From Roseiflexaceae bacterium (GTDB taxonomy: Bacteria; Chloroflexota; Chloroflexia; Chloroflexales; Roseiflexaceae), in the NCBI GenBank assembly GCA_014381165.1, contig JACMIM010000697.1:1-5419 (forward strand): 5,419 nt of DNA, written 5' to 3'. The first letter of the stretch is position 1. Each line of letters opens with the position of its first letter. The position numbers and the translations under genes are program-made. Below the pieces are notes generated by a model. The model had not been told where the DNA came from. It was given only the letters and a program-made list of their open reading frames with translations, and made no database searches. Shown one piece after another: positions 1 through 5,419 of this stretch.

Positions 1-1
1 C

Positions 2-532
2 ACCACGATCGTCTCCAACGGCCCGGACTATGCACTAACCCCCGCCGCCAAAACCAGCGACGCCGTGACGGTTGAAGCCTGGGTCACGCCCGCCGACATC
101 AAGCAGTACTCGGCGCGCATCCTGACTATCTCGCCCAATGCCACAGTACGCAACCTGACACTGGCCCAGGGCGTGTTCAACCAAAGCGACAGTACCATCG
201 CCAGTTTGCGCTTGCGTACCACCACCACTCCTAACAGTGGTCAGGAAGTGTTCAGTCCCTCGGGAAGCCTGCAACCCACCCTGACCCATCTAGTCTGCAC
301 CATCGCAGCCGATGGTGTTGTGCGGCTGTATGTGAATGGCGTGCAGGTGACGCAGGCGCAGGCGAGCGGCACGCTCGACAACTGGAACGCAAGCTACCCG
401 CTGATCCTGGCGGGCGAGCTGACGCGCGGGCGTGGCTGGCGCGGTAGCTACCACCTGGTGGCACTCTACGACCGCGCCTTGAGCGCGGCGGAAGTCGGCC
501 AGAACTACGCGGCGGGACCCGAGGCACGCTAG
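2..532 (+). CDS. LamG/concanavalin A-like domain protein, C-terminal part (5' end outside window)
   Basis: The frame is open from base 2 to a TAG stop at 530-532, giving 176 residues; a GTG at 65 lies inside the domain and is not a credible start, so the gene enters from the left. The fragment reads as a LamG-type beta-sandwich: the strand VTVEAWVTP (fragment residues 22-30), then THLVCTIAADGVVRLYVNG (95-113), where the V-R-L-Y-V-N-G pattern is typical, and the closing strand LVALYDRALSAAEV (152-165) followed by NYAAG. Such domains commonly bind sugars or proteins outside the cell. Only four residues follow the domain, so there is no C-terminal anchor or sorting tail, unlike the convergent neighbour. 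Whatever precedes it (signal peptide, enzyme or other modules) cannot be seen. The gene converges on the 1377-residue gene, with 82 bp between the stop codons. The LamG-like fold is well supported; ligand and overall function are unknown. Confidence 0.85.
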   Translation, partial: TTIVSNGPDYALTPAAKTSDAVTVEAWVTPADIKQYSARILTISPNATVRNLTLAQGVFNQSDSTIASLRLRTTTTPNSGQEVFSPSGSLQPTLTHLVCTIAADGVVRLYVNGVQVTQAQASGTLDNWNASYPLILAGELTRGRGWRGSYHLVALYDRALSAAEVGQNYAAGPEAR

Positions 533-552
533 TAACTGCCACAAACTATTAT

Positions 553-597
553 AAACGCGCGCGGCGCGGGACGGTTGTTCCCGCGCCGCTCGCGTTT
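553..597. terminator. Bidirectional hairpin terminator between convergent genes
   Basis: The arms at 553-571 (AAACGCGCGCGGCGCGGGA) and 579-597 (TCCCGCGCCGCTCGCGTTT) pair over 19 bp with one C-T mismatch (560 with 590) around a 7-nt loop. The stem is very GC-rich and ends in AAA/TTT, so each strand reads stem then T-run. The T-rich side is better on the minus strand (TTTATAATAGTTTG after the stem) than on the plus strand (TTTCTAG). It lies 20 bp after the stop at 532 and 17 bp beyond the stop of the minus-strand gene, so it plausibly ends both transcripts. Confidence 0.85.
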
Positions 598-614
598 CTA
601 GACCCAACGCCCAA

Positions 615-3600
615 CTAGCGGGTGGACGTGGTGAGCAGCGGCAAAGATAGCCGGTACGTTGTCGTCGTCGTCGCCGCCGTGACGGCGACTTGCACTGTGT
701 CCGCCACGCTCGCCACGCCCTTGGTATCGGCGACGATCAGGCTGAAGGTGAGCACCGTTGGCTCGCTGGGTGCCGTGAAGCTCGGCTGAGCGAGCCGGGC
801 GTCGTTGAGCATAACTGTTGGCCCACCGATTTGCTGCCAACTGAACGTCAGCACGTCGCCGTCGGGGTCGCTACTCCCCGCACCAGTCAGCGCCACGCTG
901 CTGCCCGTCTGCACCGACTGGTCAATTCCCGCGTTGGCAACTGGTGGATTATTCACTGGCACTGGCTCAGTCGGTGTAGGTGCCTCGGTTACAGTCACTC
1001 GCACGTCGTCGTTGTCGCTCAACCCTGCTGGGTCTGCAATTGTAAGTGTGAAGGTGTACACGCCGCCAACGGTTGGCGTGAAGGTGCGAACCTCCGCGCT
1101 TCCCGCCAGCGCCACCAGTGGTCCGCCGCTCTGCACCCAGTCGAAGGTTAGCAGGTCGTCGTCGGGGTCGCTGCCCAGCCCTGCGATCGTAACCAGACTG
1201 CCAGCCTCGACCTGCTGATCCAGGCCAGCCGAGGCAGCAGGAGCCTGGTTCGGCGGCGGTGGTGGCTCGGTCGCCACAATCGTCACGCTGTCGCTGGCGC
1301 TCAAGCCTTTAGGATCGGTGACGGTGAGTATGAAGCCATACGAACCGCTACTTGTTGGCGTAAAGGTGCGCTCGCTGCCGTTGCCAACCAACGTGAGAGG
1401 AGCGCCATCGCTTTGTACCCAGCTATAAGTCAACACATCGCCATCTGGATCACTGCCGGCTCCAGTCAGGGTTACAGGCGTGTTAGTTTCCACGCTTTGA
1501 TCCGGCCCTGCGTTCGCCAGTGGCAGGCGGTTGGCTGCTGCTACCGTTGGGTTAGCCACCAAGACGGCAACGCTGTCGCTGCTGCTGCGCCCGCTTGCAT
1601 CGGTTACAGCGAGCGTGAAAACGTAGTCGCCGCTGATGGTTGGGGCAAAGCTGCGTGCATTGCCGTTGCCGGTTAGGATCGCCTGCGGCCCGCCAATCTG
1701 TGTCCAGCTGTAGGCCAGCGGTGCGACGCCATTGGTCACACTTCCGTTCAAGGCTACCAACGCACCAATCTGCGTTGCTTGGTCGGTTCCCGCATCGACG
1801 ACAGGCCCGCCCGCCGCACTCAACACCTCGATTGCCGCAAGCGATATGTAATCTTGCTCGGCTTTGAGCACGAGCGTGAGCTTGCCATCCACAACCTTGA
1901 TGCTATTAAACGGCTGGACTAGCGCTGTCTCGGCCGCGCCAACAGCGGCGATGATATCGAAGTCATCAAAGACTCGGGTGCCTTCGAGCGAGATGTCGAA
2001 CACGCGCTTGCCCGGCCCGAACCCTCCCGAATTCGGCGTTGAACCACCCCAGTACAGCTCGGCGAAGTGCAGGCGCACATCGGCAACAACTTGCGTATCT
2101 GCGGGAATTCCAAGCTGCGTGTTGAGCGGAATCTCAAAGGTGATCACCTGGCTAGACGACGGCAGGTTCGGCACTCTCCCACGGTACGTCTGGTAGATTA
2201 CGTCGTTCTCGGTGCCCGCAATTGGCGGGATGCCAGCGCCACGCTGCTCGGCGATAGTGTTAGCGGGCACGAACAACCCAGCGTCACTCGTCCATGTCAG
2301 CGTGTCGGGCGTAGTCACCGTGGGGCCGCCGACGTTGTAACGGAAGGCAAAGGATGGCACCGGCGTTTGCACCACCGCCGTGGTACTCGCGGTGGCACTA
2401 TTCGCCGCATTGCTCGCGGTCACGCTGGCCTGGTAGCTGCCAACGGTCGCGTAGGTGTGGCTGATCGTCGGGCCGCCCACAACAGCTGGCGAACCGTCGC
2501 CGAATGTCCACTGGTAGCTGAGCGGAGCCGCACCAGATACCACACTTGCGACAAAGGTGGTGGCGGTACCCAGTGTCACTGGCGTGCTAGCACTCGCCTT
2601 GAGGCCAGCTACAGCCGCGTTGCCCACCGTGATCGTCACGCTAGCTGTCGCCGTGCGGCTCTGGCTGTCGGTGGCGGCGAAGGCAAAGGTCAGCGTGGTA
2701 GACGAAGTGGGCGCGGCGAAGCTGCGCGTATTGCCTGTGCCGTTGAGCACCACCGGCCTGTTGCCGCCAACTTGCTGCCAGGTACCGATCAGCGGAGCGC
2801 CATCAGCATCAGCCACGCCAGTTAGCGTAACACTGGCACCGGTGGCTACATACTGGTCGGGGCCAGCACTCACAGTTGGGCCGCCTGCTTGCTGGGCAAA
2901 TGGCGTGATGGCAAAGCGATCGACGGCGGTGGTAATCGGCGTGGTATTCTTGTTGGTTGTTATAATACAACCGTTAGCTCGGGCGTCGAAGAAGCGACTC
3001 GCGACAGGGTTACTTAAGGTAGCGCGTAGTGGCAGTGTCACCCAGATACCATCATTGACACGGTACAGCGCCTGCACCGTTTTCGCCACCGGGTCGGCCA
3101 CCAGTTGAAGGTCTAAAGCTGTAATGGATGTGGCTACTGGAAGCGAGACGAGCTGGCTGACCGGGTTCGATACATCGCCTAGCTCTTGTGAAAACTGAAT
3201 CCAGGGCTTGCCCGGTGTCGGGCCGGTAACTTGCACGCCGGCGGTCAGCTTGATATGGTTGAATTGGTCGGGGCCGAACATCAACCCGGCCTGCTGATAC
3301 GCTGTCGTTAGCCCAGTAAGTGGCCCAACCAGACGTGTGGTCACGGCAAAGGTACCGCCGCGCCCGTCGAAGGGCAGACAAAGTCCGTTGACGAGGACGT
3401 TATCGGCGTTGGTATTGTTACCTGCCGCCGACGTGACGTTGAGCGTGCCCTGGCCGTTGGTGTCCAGATCAAGCAGCGTTTTGTCATAGGAGTTCGTCGG
3501 CGTGTTCTGCGGGTACTTGATATCGTTCTTGTTACGCTGTATGGTGGGAAAGCCAATCGCCTCGTTGTCCTTGTCGACCAGCGTGCCGGGGTAGCTGGTC

Positions 3601-4748
3601 TGGTCGAACTCGAGCACAGTTGCCGCACCAGGGGCGGATCCAGCCTTGTTCGGATCGACTGCCGTAGTATCGGCGGGGCGAATATTTGTCACCAGGTAGA
3701 CATTGTCCTGATAATCGAAGTTGGCTCCGCTGTTGCCAGCGTAATCCTGCCCCACGATATAGGTGTTGAGAATGAGCGCGCCGCTGCGGTCGCGCGCGGG
3801 CCAAAAGCGAATCGCGTGTGGCTGGCCGAGCGCGCCGCGCTTGCTGCTGAAGCCAGCACTTTGTACTTCGAAGGGCACCGTCGTACTCGGGTTGATCGTG
3901 ATCTCGGCAGGTGCAGTAGCAGAACCCATCAGGCGTGGCAGAAAGGTTTGGCCGTCGATACCCGTGTGCGTGAAGGTGCCGCCGCCTGCGCCGGTAATTC
4001 TGAACGCGGCAGCCTGGCCGTCGGTGCAGCAGCCGTGTAGCGCCGCCAATTGGCGTGCATACACTGGCAGGGCGCCGTCGGCGCGCAACCAGAACGCCGA
4101 CAGCACTTCTTCGCCGAGAGCGGTGTAGGCACCTTTTTCGGTAAAGAAGTTTTGTCCAGGATACGATATCTGGGTGCTATAGCCGAATGTGCTAAGGATT
4201 TCTTGGAGGTCCGGCTCGTTCGCCCCATCGGGGTTGCTCATGTTATAGCCGGCGAGCTCGACAGCCAGCGTTGGCTGAACAGGATCGTTCGATCGAATCA
4301 GCAGCGTAGATTGGCGCAGACTCTTGATGTAGCCGTTGCTGCCGCGGACGAATTTAACTGGCACATCGCGGGAAACATTCGGCTCAAGCGTAAACGGCTG
4401 TCTGTCGGCATTATTGAGGCGGAATGAAGCTACGTCACCACCGCTAATAGTAATGCTTTGCACAGCCAGCGTGGCTGTACCAGTGTTCGATAGACGTATC
4501 GTCACCTCGTTGTGCAGCCCTGCCTCAGTGCAGCAGTTGATACGCTGGAACACCAGGCGATCGTTATAGGGCACACCGTCAAGATTCTGAATGGCGATTG
4601 AAGGGCCATCGATAGCGGCAGGACGCAGTGTAGCTTGCCCTGCGAAGGGCATTGGCGTTGCGCCACGCGCGATACCAGGCAACCAGAGCATGCACATGAT
4701 CAGCACCATGAGCGCCAGCCGTGCGGAAACGAACCGTTGTAAGACCAT
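615..4748 (-). CDS. Secreted multidomain protein: ASH-like, LamG-like, malectin and six PKD-type domains
   Basis: Complete gene of 1377 codons. ATG at 4748-4746 is chosen because GAGGAG lies 6 nt upstream and a signal peptide follows directly: basic start (R5, R10), hydrophobic core 11-24, likely cleavage after ARGA (about 30). Order: ASH-like immunoglobulin-fold domain (about 50-168, with LSNTGTATLAVQSI and IRSNDP); beta-rich region 180-360 with IRFWPARDRSG and DYQDNVYLVTNIRP, a combination I recall from large bacterial malectin-containing exoproteins; LamG-like domain about 378-617 (LMFGPDQFNHIKL); PKD 1 and 2 (623-708, 712-795; the second has WTFGDG); malectin (798-977); PKD 3-6 (980-1357); Thr linker and tail YRLSLPLLTTSTR. 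The mature chain has six cysteines, including two CC pairs (72-73, 240-241). No catalytic domain was recognised, so a glycan-binding or adhesive surface role is inferred. It is monocistronic as far as visible, ending at a shared terminator. Confidence 0.93.
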   Translation of the reverse strand: MVLQRFVSARLALMVLIMCMLWLPGIARGATPMPFAGQATLRPAAIDGPSIAIQNLDGVPYNDRLVFQRINCCTEAGLHNEVTIRLSNTGTATLAVQSITISGGDVASFRLNNADRQPFTLEPNVSRDVPVKFVRGSNGYIKSLRQSTLLIRSNDPVQPTLAVELAGYNMSNPDGANEPDLQEILSTFGYSTQISYPGQNFFTEKGAYTALGEEVLSAFWLRADGALPVYARQLAALHGCCTDGQAAAFRITGAGGGTFTHTGIDGQTFLPRLMGSATAPAEITINPSTTVPFEVQSAGFSSKRGALGQPHAIRFWPARDRSGALILNTYIVGQDYAGNSGANFDYQDNVYLVTNIRPADTTAVDPNKAGSAPGAATVLEFDQTSYPGTLVDKDNEAIGFPTIQRNKNDIKYPQNTPTNSYDKTLLDLDTNGQGTLNVTSAAGNNTNADNVLVNGLCLPFDGRGGTFAVTTRLVGPLTGLTTAYQQAGLMFGPDQFNHIKLTAGVQVTGPTPGKPWIQFSQELGDVSNPVSQLVSLPVATSITALDLQLVADPVAKTVQALYRVNDGIWVTLPLRATLSNPVASRFFDARANGCIITTNKNTTPITTAVDRFAITPFAQQAGGPTVSAGPDQYVATGASVTLTGVADADGAPLIGTWQQVGGNRPVVLNGTGNTRSFAAPTSSTTLTFAFAATDSQSRTATASVTITVGNAAVAGLKASASTPVTLGTATTFVASVVSGAAPLSYQWTFGDGSPAVVGGPTISHTYATVGSYQASVTASNAANSATASTTAVVQTPVPSFAFRYNVGGPTVTTPDTLTWTSDAGLFVPANTIAEQRGAGIPPIAGTENDVIYQTYRGRVPNLPSSSQVITFEIPLNTQLGIPADTQVVADVRLHFAELYWGGSTPNSGGFGPGKRVFDISLEGTRVFDDFDIIAAVGAAETALVQPFNSIKVVDGKLTLVLKAEQDYISLAAIEVLSAAGGPVVDAGTDQATQIGALVALNGSVTNGVAPLAYSWTQIGGPQAILTGNGNARSFAPTISGDYVFTLAVTDASGRSSSDSVAVLVANPTVAAANRLPLANAGPDQSVETNTPVTLTGAGSDPDGDVLTYSWVQSDGAPLTLVGNGSERTFTPTSSGSYGFILTVTDPKGLSASDSVTIVATEPPPPPNQAPAASAGLDQQVEAGSLVTIAGLGSDPDDDLLTFDWVQSGGPLVALAGSAEVRTFTPTVGGVYTFTLTIADPAGLSDNDDVRVTVTEAPTPTEPVPVNNPPVANAGIDQSVQTGSSVALTGAGSSDPDGDVLTFSWQQIGGPTVMLNDARLAQPSFTAPSEPTVLTFSLIVADTKGVASVADTVQVAVTAATTTTTYRLSLPLLTTSTR
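678..1811 (-). repeat. Array of four PKD-type domains (PKD 3-6)
   Basis: Residues 980-1357 of the large minus-strand protein are four tandem modules of about 87-100 residues. Each opens with a version of A-G-x-D-Q and runs through x-W-x-Q-x-x-G to a closing V-T-D/A-D strand. The last three carry SDPDGD-type loops at residues 1098-1108 (GSDPDGDVLTY), 1192-1202 (GSDPDDDLLTF) and 1292-1302 (SSDPDGDVLTF), encoded at 1425-1457, 1143-1175 and 843-875. The acidic loops may bind calcium, which is an inference. Modules 4/5 and 5/6 are separated by proline-rich linkers (EPPPPPN and TPTEPVPVNN). Sequence between the loops has diverged, so these are old duplications rather than fresh DNA repeats. They resemble the K319L-like PKD subtype and probably act as spacers. 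Confidence 0.85.
1818..2357 (-). other. Malectin domain coding segment
   Basis: Residues 798-977 of the large protein match the malectin family pattern: an N-terminal FRYNVGG segment, VRLHFAELYW (891-900), GKRVFDISLEGTRVFDDFDI (913-932), DGKLTLVLKA (954-963) and the final strand ISLAAIEVL (968-976). Malectin folds as a beta-sandwich and, in the animal protein, binds diglucosylated glycans; bacterial copies occur in exported carbohydrate-active proteins. The bound sugar here cannot be deduced. The domain is inserted between PKD 2 and PKD 3, which probably hold it away from the rest of the chain. Confidence 0.85.
2364..2882 (-). repeat. Pair of PKD domains (PKD 1-2)
   Basis: Residues 623-795 hold two PKD modules before malectin. 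The first (623-708) is the Q-rich subtype (SAGPDQYVATG, GTWQQVGG). The second (712-795) is the classical type with YQWTFGDG at 745-752 and HTYATVGSYQASVTASN at 764-780. Two PKD subtypes in one protein suggest modules recruited from different sources, which is an inference. Confidence 0.85.
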
Positions 4749-4754
4749 ACGAGG

Positions 4755-4760
4755 CTCCTC
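4755..4760 (-). promoter_or_regulatory. Ribosome binding site of the large minus-strand gene
   Basis: GAGGAG on the minus strand, 6 nt before the ATG at 4748. It picks this Met over the in-frame Met codons 14, 18 and 20, which fall inside the signal peptide's hydrophobic core. Confidence 0.8.
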
Positions 4761-4870
4761 AAATCATTGTAGCGACTATGAAATAGCAAGAGGTGGCCGT
4801 TAGGGGCCATGGTTAATAGTACAGAATCAGAATGAGCATAGCGTGAACACTACGTTGGGTAGCGCATAAC

Positions 4871-4900
4871 ATTCTACTCACTGCCCTAGCCCCAAAACAA
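4871..4900 (-). promoter_or_regulatory. Candidate promoter for the large minus-strand gene
   Basis: Read on the minus strand, TTGTTT (4900-4895) is followed after 18 bp by TAGAAT (4876-4871), which matches the sigma-70 -10 consensus at five of six positions; the -35 matches only three. It would give a leader of roughly 115 nt. It is the best pair I found in the region but remains tentative, since a -10 resemblance alone is common in AT-rich DNA. Confidence 0.3.
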
Positions 4901-4904
4901 CTAT

Positions 4905-4922
4905 TTGACGCAGCTCCGTCAA
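4905..4922. promoter_or_regulatory. 18-bp near-palindrome, possible operator
   Basis: TTGACGCAGCTCCGTCAA has 9-bp half-sites matching at eight of nine positions (TTGACGCAG versus TTGACGGAG on the other strand). It sits between the divergent genes, just upstream of the candidate leftward -35, a usual place for a dimeric activator or repressor. Its left half, TTGACG, could also act as a rightward -35 with TATCCT (4929-4934) 18 bp downstream. No regulator is encoded in the window and I cannot assign a family. Confidence 0.45.
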
Positions 4923-5062
4923 GCAACGTATCCTTTCGTTTAGTTTCTGTTGCCTGGCAGCTTATGAACAATCAGGAATGTATGTATAACAAGATTGTCA
5001 GGCCCTGTTCTTACATGTGCTTTGAAAACAGGCTGATGCAGTCTGAAGATTGCCACGCTGCC

Positions 5063-5091
5063 TTGACAAAGGGGGGGGTATGATGAATCAT
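5063..5091 (+). promoter_or_regulatory. Candidate promoter for the gene starting at 5137
   Basis: A perfect TTGACA (5063-5068) is followed after 17 bp by AATCAT (5086-5091), four of six matches to the -10 consensus, putting transcription start about 40 nt before the ATG. The spacer contains eight consecutive G (5071-5078). A better-looking TATGAT (5079-5084) is only 10 bp from the -35, and GATAAT (5104-5109) lacks a -35 at the right distance, so the true -10 is uncertain. Confidence 0.45.
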
Positions 5092-5123
5092 GCTGTGCTC
5101 GAGGATAATGGAATCCTGTTTAC

Positions 5124-5129
5124 AAGGAG
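5124..5129 (+). promoter_or_regulatory. Ribosome binding site of the gene at 5137
   Basis: AAGGAG lies 7 nt before ATG 5137, an ideal Shine-Dalgarno distance. It fixes the start there rather than at Met codon 10. Confidence 0.85.
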
Positions 5130-5136
5130 TTAGTTC

Positions 5137-5419
5137 ATGAAAAGCCTGTTGACTCGTCTGCCCATGGGGCTGCTGATCGTGGCCATGATTGCGCTTGTAG
5201 CGTTGCTCGTGCTGCCACAAACCCTAGTACGCGCTGCGGCGTTCGCCGAGGGCAATATTGTGGTGTACCGAGTTGGAGATGGCACGACCGTCGGTCTCAC
5301 TGAAACCGCTGCCGTGTTTCTGGACGAGTTCACCACCACTGGTGGAACCGCTGTACAAAGTATTGCACTACCCACGATCGACAGTGGTGTGAACAAGCAG
5401 CTGGTTGCCCGGCGCGATG
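5137..5419 (+). CDS. Secreted protein of unknown function, N-terminal part (3' end outside window)
   Basis: ATG at 5137 opens a frame that stays open for 94 codons to the right edge. Residues 1-37 form a clear export signal: basic start (K2, R7), an unusually long hydrophobic core from about 10 to 26, and candidate cleavage sites VRA (31-33) or AFA (35-37). The mature part begins EGNIVVYRVGDGTTVG and continues with TAAVFLDEFTTTGGTAVQSI. I recall this N-terminal pattern (N-x-V-V-x-R-V-G-D-G, then a V-F-L-D-E-[FY] strand and QSI-x-LP) from assorted large secreted bacterial proteins, where it looks like the first strands of a beta-propeller-like fold, but I cannot name the family. The gene is divergent from the 1377-residue gene, 388 bp away. 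Export is well supported; function is unknown because most of the protein is not visible. Confidence 0.85.
   Translation, partial: MKSLLTRLPMGLLIVAMIALVALLVLPQTLVRAAAFAEGNIVVYRVGDGTTVGLTETAAVFLDEFTTTGGTAVQSIALPTIDSGVNKQLVARRD

Larger units (their letters stand above)
4749..5136. other. Divergent intergenic region with regulatory signals
   Basis: This 388-bp stretch separates the divergent starts at 4748 (minus) and 5137 (plus). It is visibly richer in A and T than the coding DNA, and I see no convincing coding frame; the frames crossing its edges lack a Shine-Dalgarno site and recognisable protein patterns. It holds the two ribosome binding sites, candidate promoters for both directions, an 18-bp near-palindrome at 4905-4922 and a G8 run at 5071-5078. 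A loose inverted pair, CCTGTT (5004-5009) and AACAGG (5027-5032) with a 17-nt loop, is too weak to name. No tRNA-like or known riboswitch pattern was recognised. Confidence 0.7.

Noticed and set aside
28..607. Minus-strand frames opposite the LamG fragment
   Set aside because: The plus strand encodes a convincing LamG domain. The minus frames are Arg-rich shadows, and some cross the terminator hairpin.
690..1218. Overlapping plus-strand frames across the C-terminal PKD array
   Set aside because: They cover recognisable PKD coding sequence on the other strand and have no protein pattern of their own.
843..1457. Similar DNA at about 300-bp spacing, considered as a CRISPR-like or tandem DNA repeat
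   Set aside because: The similarity is limited to codons for SDPDGD-type loops of PKD modules, spaced 300 and 282 bp apart, and is explained by protein domain repetition.
2067..2825. Plus-strand open frame of 252 codons
   Set aside because: It lies wholly antisense to the large minus-strand gene; its translation is rich in Arg and His and low in complexity, with no recognisable domain. It is a shadow of biased codon use.
2557..3108. Plus-strand open frame of 183 codons
   Set aside because: It is antisense to the PKD and LamG-like coding region, with no domain pattern; the Val/Ala-rich translation is expected from the complement of Thr/Ser/Ala-rich PKD codons.
4794..4809. TGGCC-N6-GGCCA inverted repeat in the leader of the large gene
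   Set aside because: Five-bp arms are too short to distinguish from chance, and there is no supporting motif or T-run.
5011..5396. Minus-strand frames over the promoter and start of the rightward gene
   Set aside because: They oppose a gene with a clear ribosome binding site and signal peptide, and one would translate the G8 tract and promoter elements; neither shows a known domain.

Overview
The window looks like part of a bacterial chromosome rich in secreted, multidomain, probably carbohydrate-binding proteins. The DNA is moderately GC-rich, with good Shine-Dalgarno sites. The lineage cannot be proven from 5.4 kb. Long PKD/malectin/ASH architectures, plus a C-terminal tail (TYRLSLPLLTTSTR) resembling the Y-x-x-YLPLxxR-like ends I associate with exported proteins of filamentous Chloroflexota (Chloroflexus, Roseiflexus, Herpetosiphon relatives), make that phylum my best guess, at low to moderate confidence.

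Layout: (1) Bases 2-532, plus strand, are the 3' end of a gene whose start lies outside the window; its last 176 residues form a LamG/concanavalin A-like jelly-roll domain. (2) Bases 553-597 hold a strong GC-rich hairpin between two convergent stop codons, very probably a terminator used from both sides. (3) Bases 615-4748, minus strand, are one complete gene of 1377 codons: signal peptide, ASH-like immunoglobulin-fold domain, a conserved beta-rich region, a LamG-like domain, two PKD domains, a malectin domain, four more PKD-type domains, a Thr-rich linker and a short hydrophobic C-terminal tail. No catalytic domain was recognised. (4) Bases 4749-5136 are a 388-bp divergent intergenic region with candidate promoters in both directions, an 18-bp near-palindrome (possible operator) and a run of eight G inside the spacer of the candidate rightward promoter. 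(5) Bases 5137-5419, plus strand, are the 5' end of another gene encoding a signal peptide followed by an N-terminal NIVVYRVGDG segment; it runs off the right edge.

All three proteins are either clearly exported (the two with visible N-termini) or carry an extracellular-type domain (the LamG fragment). The simplest reading is a neighbourhood for cell-surface or secreted glycan binding and adhesion. The two genes flanking the intergenic region are divergent and could share regulation. I saw no tRNA, rRNA, CRISPR array, insertion sequence or phage gene. Nothing here proves a new system; the items most worth checking are the divergent regulatory region, the C-terminal tail and the paired vicinal cysteines in the large protein.
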